From Pyropia yezoensis (taxonomy: Eukaryota > Rhodophyta > Bangiophyceae > Bangiales > Bangiaceae), in NCBI GenBank assembly GCA_009829735.1, contig CM020619.1, positions 5,844,083 through 5,908,082 of the forward strand: a stretch of 64,000 bases of DNA, in the 5' to 3' direction. The notes under the pieces are model-generated. The model was not told the DNA's origin. It made no database searches and was given only the letters and a program-made list of their open reading frames with translations. Positions 1 through 7,959 of the stretch are shown here, piece by piece. The stretch's first letter is position 1; every line of letters starts with the position of its first letter. Position numbers and translations under genes: made by a program.

Positions 1-844
1 AGTGCTGGATATGTTGGGGGTTAAGGCAAACTATGCCACCCCCTACCACCCACAAACTAATGGGCAGGTGGAGCGCTTCAACAAAACTATTGTTAGGCAG
101 CTGCGCCACTATGTGAGTGAGCACGTGAAGACGTGGGACCAATACATTTCTATTCTCACTACCGCCTACAATTCGCAGGTTCACTCATCTACCGGGGAAG
201 TACCCCTCGCTTTTGTGACCCCCCGTCGTGTGCGGTCTATTGCCGTGCGGCGGTCGCTCCCAACTAGGGAGGATGGTGGCAGTACGCCTACTCCTACTGA
301 GAGTAAGGCGGAGTTCGCTGCTAGGCTTGAAAACCTCATCCCTAAAGTCAGGGCTGAGATGGACAAAGCACAAAAGCGCTACAAGCGTACCTTTGACAAA
401 AAGGTGCGCAATGCTAAGCATGTCCCCGAGCAGGGTGACTGGGTGCTGGTACACTCGCACACCCCAACTGGGGGTAAGCTGGTATTCCAGACGAAGGGAC
501 CGTACCAGGTCCTTCGTACTGATGGGCGGCGCTTCACCATCGAAAGTGACGATGGGGTCCGCACAGTGAACGGAGAGGACGTGGTCAAAGTTGCACCACC
601 GCCTGCAGGCGACCCAGCTTGGGCGCGTGCTTTGGAAGCGTGGCGCCTCCCCTCACTGCCTGCGGCCAAACAGGGCCCGCAGGAGTACGTGTTCGATAAG
701 TTCATCGACCACGGATGGGATGAAGACACTGACCGCCTCATGTTGAGGGTGCGTTGGTTTGGCTACAAAGCCAAGGACGATACGTGGGAGTATGTGGAGG
801 ACCTTCCCGCTGAGAAGGTCCGGGCGTACTGTGCCCCGGAATGA
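1..844 (+). CDS. Ty3/gypsy integrase C-terminal part and chromodomain (element 1, copy A; 5' truncated by window)
   Basis: This is the 3' end of a chromovirus pol gene, which inserts element cDNA into chromatin. The reading frame enters from outside the window. It has the last acidic residue of the integrase D,D35E triad (in NGQVERFN), a basic integrase tail, and a C-terminal chromodomain-like segment ending in WEYVEDLPAEKVRAYC. It matches 4224-5066 base for base except for one extra C near 835, which moves the frame and replaces the last residues with a premature stop at 842-844. Because all copy differences I found are single-base indels, I think this break is technical or very recent. Confidence 0.9.
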   Translation, partial: VLDMLGVKANYATPYHPQTNGQVERFNKTIVRQLRHYVSEHVKTWDQYISILTTAYNSQVHSSTGEVPLAFVTPRRVRSIAVRRSLPTREDGGSTPTPTESKAEFAARLENLIPKVRAEMDKAQKRYKRTFDKKVRNAKHVPEQGDWVLVHSHTPTGGKLVFQTKGPYQVLRTDGRRFTIESDDGVRTVNGEDVVKVAPPPAGDPAWARALEAWRLPSLPAAKQGPQEYVFDKFIDHGWDEDTDRLMLRVRWFGYKAKDDTWEYVEDLPAEKVRAYCAPE

Positions 845-986
845 GATAGACCCTAACAGCCCTCCCTCAACGTGAGGGAAGGCCGAGCAACAGTGCCAAG
901 AGAGTGCTTCAAGTCGAAGTGGTACGCAGAGTGGCTTTTAACTACAGCCCTAACCCTCACACTCTCACAACAAAGGCAGCTGCCAA

Positions 987-1738
987 CTAGGCACGCATGC
1001 TAGACTCTCCCACTCCACGGCCCTCGCCCTCACGTGGAGGCGAGCGGCGAGACCCACGCCGATAACGGTCTCCCACTGGTTGGGAGGGGCGGTGGCTCCA
1101 AGTCGGAACCGTCGCGCCCTTCACGGTCGCGCAAGTGGCGCCGACCGTGGCTACTCTTCTGCCTGGTCTTGCGCGCAAGTTTGCGACGCAGACGCTGGAC
1201 AGACTCCGTCTCCGACGGGGCAGAGGACTCCGAGACGGAGTAAGACAACTTGTCTTCCGACACGGAGGGAGAGCGCGCGCGAGTGTCGGCGACGACGGCG
1301 AGGAGGCGAGTATGCCCGGCTCGCGCGACGTTTGCCACGCCCAAGTGGGGCTGGCTGGGCATAATAGCCCCCAATGCGAGCCAACTCGGCTGTCATAAAC
1401 TCCGCCACCGACTCGCAACTCGCGGTCGCCACTGCAGTACGAACGTGCTCCTCAAGTTGAGGAGTCTCGGAACTTTGGAGGGTTGCGGTCGACGCGGCCA
1501 ACCAGGAAATGGTGCGCACCAACGTGGTGATCATCATCTCTGAGGTTAGAGGCGTGGGCGGTAACACCAACTTGGGGTATACCGTCAGGAGGGTGGCCCC
1601 CAAGTTGGGGACACCGGGTGGATGACTCCACGGCCACGCTGATCGGGATGTTCCCGTGAGGCTGGAAAGGAACAGGAGGAAGCGGAGGGCACGCCAAGGT
1701 GGGCGGTACCCGGGTGTAACTGCGACCCCGACTTGGGG
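987..1738 (-). pseudogene. Copy A of the antisense ORF, C-terminal part, broken by indels and cut by the gap
   Basis: This stretch corresponds to 5208-5960 and would encode the Arg/Ser-rich C-terminal half of the antisense protein described at 5208-7151. Unlike that copy, it is cut into several frames. I see single-base length differences near 1073, 1275, 1355-1370, 1588-1610 and 1685-1705, mostly in G or C runs, and no base substitutions. The sequence then runs into the 500-N gap, so the N-terminal half is missing. Confidence 0.75.
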
Positions 1739-2238
1739 NNNNNNNNNNNNNNNNNNNNNNNNNNNNNNNNNNNNNNNNNNNNNNNNNNNNNNNNNNNNNN
1801 NNNNNNNNNNNNNNNNNNNNNNNNNNNNNNNNNNNNNNNNNNNNNNNNNNNNNNNNNNNNNNNNNNNNNNNNNNNNNNNNNNNNNNNNNNNNNNNNNNNN
1901 NNNNNNNNNNNNNNNNNNNNNNNNNNNNNNNNNNNNNNNNNNNNNNNNNNNNNNNNNNNNNNNNNNNNNNNNNNNNNNNNNNNNNNNNNNNNNNNNNNNN
2001 NNNNNNNNNNNNNNNNNNNNNNNNNNNNNNNNNNNNNNNNNNNNNNNNNNNNNNNNNNNNNNNNNNNNNNNNNNNNNNNNNNNNNNNNNNNNNNNNNNNN
2101 NNNNNNNNNNNNNNNNNNNNNNNNNNNNNNNNNNNNNNNNNNNNNNNNNNNNNNNNNNNNNNNNNNNNNNNNNNNNNNNNNNNNNNNNNNNNNNNNNNNN
2201 NNNNNNNNNNNNNNNNNNNNNNNNNNNNNNNNNNNNNN
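1739..2238. other. Scaffold gap, exactly 500 N
   Basis: A run of exactly 500 unknown bases, the usual placeholder for a gap of unknown size. The true distance between copy A and the pol copy that starts at 2239 is therefore not known. Confidence 0.99.
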
Positions 2239-2715
2239 AACCGTATAGGGGAGGACCTCGTTCAAGGGCCCTCGTTAAGGAGCAAGTTGCTCGCATGGAG
2301 GCCCTCGATGTGATCGAGGCGAGCAACGCCGAGTGGGCGAGTCCGGTGGTTATCGTCCCCAAAGTTGATGGGACCCCCGGTTTTGTATCGACTACCGTAA
2401 GCTCAACGAGAGCACGGTGAAGGACAGCTATCCCCTGCCTAGGATGGACGACTGTCTGGACTCTCTGGGGGAGGCAAACGTGTTCTCTACCCTGGACTGT
2501 AACGCGGGGTACTGGCAAATTCCCATTGCCCCGGAGGACAGGCATAAAACTACCTTTACCTGTCACTGTGGTACCTACCAGTGCAAGCGTCTACCGTTTG
2601 GTCTGTGTAACGCGCCGGCAACTTTCCAGCGCGCTATGGACATGATTCTGGCCGGAGTACGGTGGCAGATCTGTCTTGTGTACCTAGACGATATCATTGT
2701 GTTCTCCCCGAAGTC
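2239..2715 (+). pseudogene. Ty3/gypsy reverse transcriptase, frameshifted (element 1)
   Basis: This segment copies element RNA into DNA. The frame opens straight out of the gap and shows the RT N-terminal block (ASPVVIVPKVDG), then FCIDYRKLN, then LPFGLCNAPATFQRAMD and the catalytic YLDDIIVFS. The reading frame changes twice: around 2374, inside a C run, and around 2712-2718, just after the YLDD block. Reading resumes in the 2697-5096 frame. Both breaks look like short deletions. Given the indel-only pattern in this region, they may be sequencing errors and not decay. The sister element at 58436-60679 is unbroken over the same blocks. Confidence 0.85.
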
Positions 2716-5096
2716 CGGAGGAACACATTGGCCATCTTGGCCAGGTGTTCAAGCTACTTGCTGACGCCGGTGTGTCACTGAAGGCGAGTAAGTGCCACCT
2801 CTTCACTCAAGAGGTGGAGTACTTGGGACATGTGGTCCGTCCGGGGCGTCTCAGTGTTAACGAGAAGAACTTGAGGGCCATCCGTAAGGCTCAGTACCCC
2901 CGGACCCAGACCCAGATGAGGAGCTTCCTCGGGATGTGTAACGTGTACCGACGTTTCACCAAGGGCTTCGCCAAGGTGGCGAAGCCGTTGAATGAGCTAG
3001 TGAGCTCAACGCTACCGAAGAACCTGCCTCCCCCAAGTCGGGTGGAGCAGGAATCCTTTGAGACTCTTAGGGACCTTCTGCTGAAGCCCCCCATCTTGAC
3101 TATTCCCAGGTTGGGAGGCCACTACATCCTGGATGTGGACGCTAGCTACGACCAACTTGGTTGTGTGTTGCTTCAGCAGCAGCCGGACAAGGAGTACTTG
3201 CCGGTGGGATACTTCAGTAAGGGGCTGAACTCGGCCGAGAAGAACTACGGAGTCACCGAGTTGGAAGGACTCTCAGTGGTGTGGGCGGTGACGTCACTTC
3301 GTCACTACCTAGAGGGTGAGAAGTTCCTCATCCGCTGTGACCACCGCGCGTTGCAGTTCATCTTCAAGACGGACTGTACGAACACTCGTCTCAACCGGTG
3401 GAGGGTGCGACTGGCACCCTTCAACTTTGACATTGAGTACCGACCTGGCAGGCAACATGCCCTTGCCGACGGCCTCTCTCGGGTACCTACCGAGGGGCTG
3501 GACACTAAACCAGTCGATGAGGACATCCCCATCGTGGGGGTAGTCACGCGCTCGGGTCAGGCGTTGAACCCCGAGGCGCCAGGGAACAAGAAGTACTTGC
3601 CCCTGTCCCTGGACGAGGTGGTGAAGGCCCAGGCCGAGGATCCCTTCTGCAAGTCTCAGAGGGATACACTGGATACAGTGGTGGAGACGCGTTTCTTTCT
3701 GGGGGACGATGGCCTCCTCATGAGGAGGGGGGTATTCCATGGGACTGAACAACTTGTCGTCCCCGCATCCCTCAAGGACAGTATCCTTGAGAGGGAGCAC
3801 AACGCTCCCACGGGTGGACACCTGGGGTCTAGTAAACTGTACCAGACCCTGAGGACCAGGTACTACTGCCCGTCCATGGTGGTGGACATCTACAGTTGGG
3901 TGGCTGCCTGCACAAGTTGTGCACAGAACCGTCTGATGGAACGGCGGCCTAGTACGGCTATGCTATTGTTCCCGGCCAAGGAGCCCTTCGCCGCGTTGGC
4001 GATGGACATCCTTGGGCCACTGCCAGTGACCGAGGAGGGCAACCAGTACCTCCTGGTCATCTGTGACCGTTTCACGAAACTTACGCGAGCGATCCCACTG
4101 GTAGAGATCACGGCCATGTCGGTCGTGTCAGCCTTCCTAGATCACTGGGTTGCCGCGTATGGCATCCCAGATAGTACACTATCGGACAATGGACCGCAAT
4201 TTGCGTCTGTACTGTTTCAGGGAGTGCTGGATATGTTGGGGGTTAAGGCAAACTATGCCACCCCCTACCACCCACAAACTAATGGGCAGGTGGAGCGCTT
4301 CAACAAAACTATTGTTAGGCAGCTGCGCCACTATGTGAGTGAGCACGTGAAGACGTGGGACCAATACATTTCTATTCTCACTACCGCCTACAATTCGCAG
4401 GTTCACTCATCTACCGGGGAAGTACCCCTCGCTTTTGTGACCCCCCGTCGTGTGCGGTCTATTGCCGTGCGGCGGTCGCTCCCAACTAGGGAGGATGGTG
4501 GCAGTACGCCTACTCCTACTGAGAGTAAGGCGGAGTTCGCTGCTAGGCTTGAAAACCTCATCCCTAAAGTCAGGGCTGAGATGGACAAAGCACAAAAGCG
4601 CTACAAGCGTACCTTTGACAAAAAGGTGCGCAATGCTAAGCATGTCCCCGAGCAGGGTGACTGGGTGCTGGTACACTCGCACACCCCAACTGGGGGTAAG
4701 CTGGTATTCCAGACGAAGGGACCGTACCAGGTCCTTCGTACTGATGGGCGGCGCTTCACCATCGAAAGTGACGATGGGGTCCGCACAGTGAACGGAGAGG
4801 ACGTGGTCAAAGTTGCACCACCGCCTGCAGGCGACCCAGCTTGGGCGCGTGCTTTGGAAGCGTGGCGCCTCCCCTCACTGCCTGCGGCCAAACAGGGCCC
4901 GCAGGAGTACGTGTTCGATAAGTTCATCGACCACGGATGGGATGAAGACACTGACCGCCTCATGTTGAGGGTGCGTTGGTTTGGCTACAAAGCCAAGGAC
5001 GATACGTGGGAGTATGTGGAGGACCTTCCCGCTGAGAAGGTCCGGGCGTACTGTGCCCGGAATGAGATAGACCCTAACAGCCCTCCCTCAACGTGA
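2697..5096 (+). CDS. Ty3/gypsy pol: RT thumb, RNase H, integrase, chromodomain (element 1)
   Basis: A long open frame of about 790 residues. In order: the RT tail (EYLGHVV, then RSFLGMCNVYRRF); RNase H starting near DVDASYDQLGCVLLQ with acidic residues in TELE and DHRALQF; the integrase zinc-binding HHCC (H in REH and GGH, C in CTSC, near 3797-3930); the integrase core with Asp codons at 4005 and 4185 and Glu at 4293, giving the exact 35-residue D-E spacing; a basic tail; and a chromodomain near 4906-5075. The chromodomain is expected to bind methylated histone H3 and steer insertion (family knowledge). The ATG at 2697 is internal; the real protein would be continuous with the RT upstream. 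Confidence 0.92.
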   Translation: MCSPRSPEEHIGHLGQVFKLLADAGVSLKASKCHLFTQEVEYLGHVVRPGRLSVNEKNLRAIRKAQYPRTQTQMRSFLGMCNVYRRFTKGFAKVAKPLNELVSSTLPKNLPPPSRVEQESFETLRDLLLKPPILTIPRLGGHYILDVDASYDQLGCVLLQQQPDKEYLPVGYFSKGLNSAEKNYGVTELEGLSVVWAVTSLRHYLEGEKFLIRCDHRALQFIFKTDCTNTRLNRWRVRLAPFNFDIEYRPGRQHALADGLSRVPTEGLDTKPVDEDIPIVGVVTRSGQALNPEAPGNKKYLPLSLDEVVKAQAEDPFCKSQRDTLDTVVETRFFLGDDGLLMRRGVFHGTEQLVVPASLKDSILEREHNAPTGGHLGSSKLYQTLRTRYYCPSMVVDIYSWVAACTSCAQNRLMERRPSTAMLLFPAKEPFAALAMDILGPLPVTEEGNQYLLVICDRFTKLTRAIPLVEITAMSVVSAFLDHWVAAYGIPDSTLSDNGPQFASVLFQGVLDMLGVKANYATPYHPQTNGQVERFNKTIVRQLRHYVSEHVKTWDQYISILTTAYNSQVHSSTGEVPLAFVTPRRVRSIAVRRSLPTREDGGSTPTPTESKAEFAARLENLIPKVRAEMDKAQKRYKRTFDKKVRNAKHVPEQGDWVLVHSHTPTGGKLVFQTKGPYQVLRTDGRRFTIESDDGVRTVNGEDVVKVAPPPAGDPAWARALEAWRLPSLPAAKQGPQEYVFDKFIDHGWDEDTDRLMLRVRWFGYKAKDDTWEYVEDLPAEKVRAYCARNEIDPNSPPST

Positions 5097-5207
5097 GGGA
5101 AGGCCGAGCAACAGTGCCAAGAGAGTGCTTCAAGTCGAAGTGGTACGCAGAGTGGCTTTTAACTACAGCCCTAACCCTCACACTCTCACAACAAAGGCAG
5201 CTGCCAA

Positions 5208-7151
5208 CTAGGCACGCATGCTAGACTCTCCCACTCCACGGCCCTCGCCCTCACGTGGAGGCGAGCGGCGAGACCCACGCCGATAACGGTCTCCACTGGT
5301 TGGGAGGGGCGGTGGCTCCAAGTCGGAACCGTCGCGCCCTTCACGGTCGCGCAAGTGGCGCCGACCGTGGCTACTCTTCTGCCTGGTCTTGCGCGCAAGT
5401 TTGCGACGCAGACGCTGGACAGACTCCGTCTCCGACGGGGCAGAGGACTCCGAGACGGAGTAAGACAACTTGTCTTCCGACACGGAGGGAGAGCGCCGCG
5501 AGTGTCGGCGACGACGGCGAGGAGGCGAGTATGCCCGGCTCGCGCGACGTTTGCCACGCCCAAGTGGGGCTGGCTGGGGCATAATAGCCCCAATGCGAGC
5601 CAACTCGGCTGTCATAAACTCCGCCACCGACTCGCAACTCGCGGTCGCCACTGCAGTACGAACGTGCTCCTCAAGTTGAGGAGTCTCGGAACTTTGGAGG
5701 GTTGCGGTCGACGCGGCCAACCAGGAAATGGTGCGCACCAACGTGGTGATCATCATCTCTGAGGTTAGAGGCGTGGGCGGTAACACCAACTTGGGGTATA
5801 CCGTCAGGAGGGTGGCCCCCAAGTTGGGGGACACCGGGGTGGATGACTCCACGGCCACGCTGATCGGGATGTTCCCGTGAGGCTGGAAAGGAACAGGAGG
5901 AAGCGGAGGGGCACGCCAAGGTGGCGGTACCCGGGTGTAACTGCGACCCCGACTTGGGGCCCCCGCAGTAGGTTGAATCATATGGTCATCATATGAGGGC
6001 ACAGCCATAACTATGGGCTTGTCCGGGGGTGGCGCAGTGTGGCGATCCACCCCCGGGGCATACGGGTAGTCCCCGATGCCCAACCCCTCTCGTAGGACCA
6101 CACGGCCGTCGTGAAGCTCACGAGCGACCCACACGAACTGGCGAAGTGCGCCATCGTCCTTGGGCCCACGAGTGGGGCGGCGCAACTTGTGCTCAATGCT
6201 CTCCCACCCGATGAACTTGTGGAGGCGGAGCATCTCCTCAAGTAGAGTGAGTTGTCCTGATGAGCACCCCTCAGCAACTAGCTGAGGGGTGAGCTGTTCC
6301 AAACCTTGGATGAGCCGGAGGGGGAGATGCCAGAGCATCCCCCGCCGCTGAACACAAGACACGCAGGTCGACATGACCTCGAGGAGCCACTGGGTGGCCA
6401 ACATGGCCCACACCAGGTGATCAGGGCCAGCCGTCAACATGACGGAGCCGAAGTGGTCAAGCAACCGTGGCAGCAACGCCGGGAACCCGTAGGGGACCTC
6501 AACTTGAGGCCACCACTCGGGCTTCTTCGGATAGTAGTGCTCCTTACTGGCAGCAGACTGTTGAAAAAACTCAAGTTGAGCCGAGGTCACCAAGTAGGGA
6601 CCTCGCCGGAAGTCCTTTTCCATCCGCACATCAAAGTGATGAGTGTGCGGATCGGCCTCGTGGAGGTACGGGGGGCGAGTTGCCACCGCGTCCCAAGTAA
6701 AGGTCGGCAAGTCGCCGGGACCCGGGATAGTTCCCCCGCGGTCCACCATGGCCTTGGCACGCTGAACGTCCTCAACCTCCTCATCGTCCAGGAAGGCAAA
6801 CTGGTCCGTCCTGAAGCCGGCAGGGAACCCGACCCTACGGGGATACTTCTCCCGTAGGCGGTCCCATACCCGACCCATCGCTGCGCCAAGTCGGCCACAG
6901 CGAAGAACAGTCAACCCCTCCTCATAGAGAGGCCAAGCGGGGTAAAACCACCGCCCCAAGGCCTCACGCGGGACAACTTGTCCCGCCTCCGGGGGAGACC
7001 CCGCCGTCAACCCAAAGCCGGGTGACGCGGGAGTCCCATCCCCCGGAGCGATCGCGGAGCCCCCACCGGAAGTCCCGGCGGGTGCTGCACCGTAGGTGGT
7101 GTCCTCCATACGCTCATCTAGAGAGTCCGTCTCCACTCCCGGTGTCGCCAT
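5208..7151 (-). CDS. Antisense gene inside element 1: 647-residue protein with globular core and Arg/Ser-rich tail
   Basis: I do not recognise this protein. It reads opposite to pol, between the pol stop (5096) and the polypurine tract (7477), so it belongs to the element. I chose the Met at 7151 (context CC-ATG-GCG); the frame continues upstream to 7322. Residues about 75-400 look like a folded, helix-rich domain with many Trp, Leu and Phe (for example LLPRLLDHFGSVML and HLVWAMLATQWLLEVM). Residues about 530-647 are basic and Ser-rich (SPPRRRRRHSRRS and similar), like an RNA-binding RS tail. No RT, protease or zinc knuckle is visible. The Gag-like architecture (helical body plus basic tail) is an inference. 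Extra antisense ORFs in this position are known from some plant Ty3/gypsy elements. The frame is intact here but broken in copy A. Confidence 0.65.
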   Translation of the reverse strand: MATPGVETDSLDERMEDTTYGAAPAGTSGGGSAIAPGDGTPASPGFGLTAGSPPEAGQVVPREALGRWFYPAWPLYEEGLTVLRCGRLGAAMGRVWDRLREKYPRRVGFPAGFRTDQFAFLDDEEVEDVQRAKAMVDRGGTIPGPGDLPTFTWDAVATRPPYLHEADPHTHHFDVRMEKDFRRGPYLVTSAQLEFFQQSAASKEHYYPKKPEWWPQVEVPYGFPALLPRLLDHFGSVMLTAGPDHLVWAMLATQWLLEVMSTCVSCVQRRGMLWHLPLRLIQGLEQLTPQLVAEGCSSGQLTLLEEMLRLHKFIGWESIEHKLRRPTRGPKDDGALRQFVWVARELHDGRVVLREGLGIGDYPYAPGVDRHTAPPPDKPIVMAVPSYDDHMIQPTAGAPSRGRSYTRVPPPWRAPPLPPVPFQPHGNIPISVAVESSTPVSPNLGATLLTVYPKLVLPPTPLTSEMMITTLVRTISWLAASTATLQSSETPQLEEHVRTAVATASCESVAEFMTAELARIGAIMPQPAPLGRGKRRASRAYSPPRRRRRHSRRSPSVSEDKLSYSVSESSAPSETESVQRLRRKLARKTRQKSSHGRRHLRDREGRDGSDLEPPPLPTSGDRYRRGSRRSPPREGEGRGVGESSMRA

Positions 7152-7476
7152 GGCTCTCCCCAAGTTGGGGAGAGACGCTCTGGCTATCGCGGCACGAGAC
7201 CCGCCTCGAGTTGAGGGGGACTCGGATCGTGGGTATACGGGTGGCCTCCCCAGCGTGAGGCGGCCCAGTAGAAGGTGAAGGGGAGGTGGTGGTGATGGTG
7301 AAGTGTGAACTGAGGAGAGCAAGCTGCCGAGTGGGCAAGCTTGAGGAGAGGGGCGGTCAACGTGACCGCCTCCACATCCGCGTTACGTACTCGAGGGGGG
7401 ACAGCAAGTCGCGCCCCCAACGCCGAGACGTGCGTTTACGCACCCCCTCACAGGGCCGACCGGGTCGGTCGGAACT

Positions 7477-7489
7477 GAGGAGAGGGGAG
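7477..7489 (+). other. Polypurine tract of element 1
   Basis: The 13-base all-purine run GAGGAGAGGGGAG sits directly before the TGTGGC start of the LTR. This is the expected place for the primer of plus-strand DNA synthesis. Confidence 0.75.
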
Positions 7490-7959
7490 TGTGGCAGTAT
7501 TGACCCCCAGGTAGGGGGGCAACACGTGCCATGCAAGGGGCGGCAGGCCACTAGCCTGATCCGTTCCTCCCCCTGCATTTGGGTCCATATTCCCTAAGTT
7601 TGGGATAGTTAGCTTAGTAGTAAATCCAACTTGGATTTGAGGGTTTTCTGCATTTATCCTCTTGAATTTTCGTGTGGCCCGGTGGGCAGGTGCTGGGGTG
7701 GGAGATTCTGAGTGGCGAGATTCTGAGTGGACCCTGGGGGGATAAGGGGAGGGACAGCGGGGCTTGGCCCTGCGTCCCCGTCCCGACCAAGAAACTGTTG
7801 GACCACACACCATCCTCTTGTTTGTCCGTGGGGGGGTTTGCCCCACAACAGGGACAGAGTGTGTGCGACTTGCACTTCTTCCGGTTCCCCCGACACGGGA
7901 GGCAGCCCTTGCACACCGCCCCAACTTGGGTGCCGTGTGTGCATGTGGTGTTTGCCACA
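7490..7959 (+). repeat. 3' LTR of element 1 (470 bp)
   Basis: The boundaries are set by the purine tract on the left and by perfect 6-bp terminal inverted repeats, TGTGGC at 7490 and GCCACA ending at 7959. This is the same design as the element 2 LTR (TGTAGC...GCTACA). The partner 5' LTR is not in the window, so the right end rests on the inverted repeat alone. Inside, a 17-base perfect hairpin lies at 7622-7638. A promoter here could also drive the antisense gene, but I see no clear TATA box. Confidence 0.7.

Larger units (their letters stand above)
2239..7959 (+). mobile_element. Ty3/gypsy chromovirus element 1, 3' part (pol, antisense gene, PPT, 3' LTR)
   Basis: Order on the + strand: reverse transcriptase, RNase H, integrase with HHCC and D,D35E, chromodomain, a 2-kb region read on the opposite strand, a polypurine tract (7477-7489) and a 470-bp LTR (7490-7959) with TGTGGC...GCCACA ends. 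The RT-before-integrase order and the chromodomain place it in the Ty3/gypsy chromoviruses (established family knowledge). Gag, protease and the 5' LTR would lie in the gap. The possible target-site duplication after the LTR is CCCCA (7960-7964), but the left side is not in the window. Confidence 0.88.
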
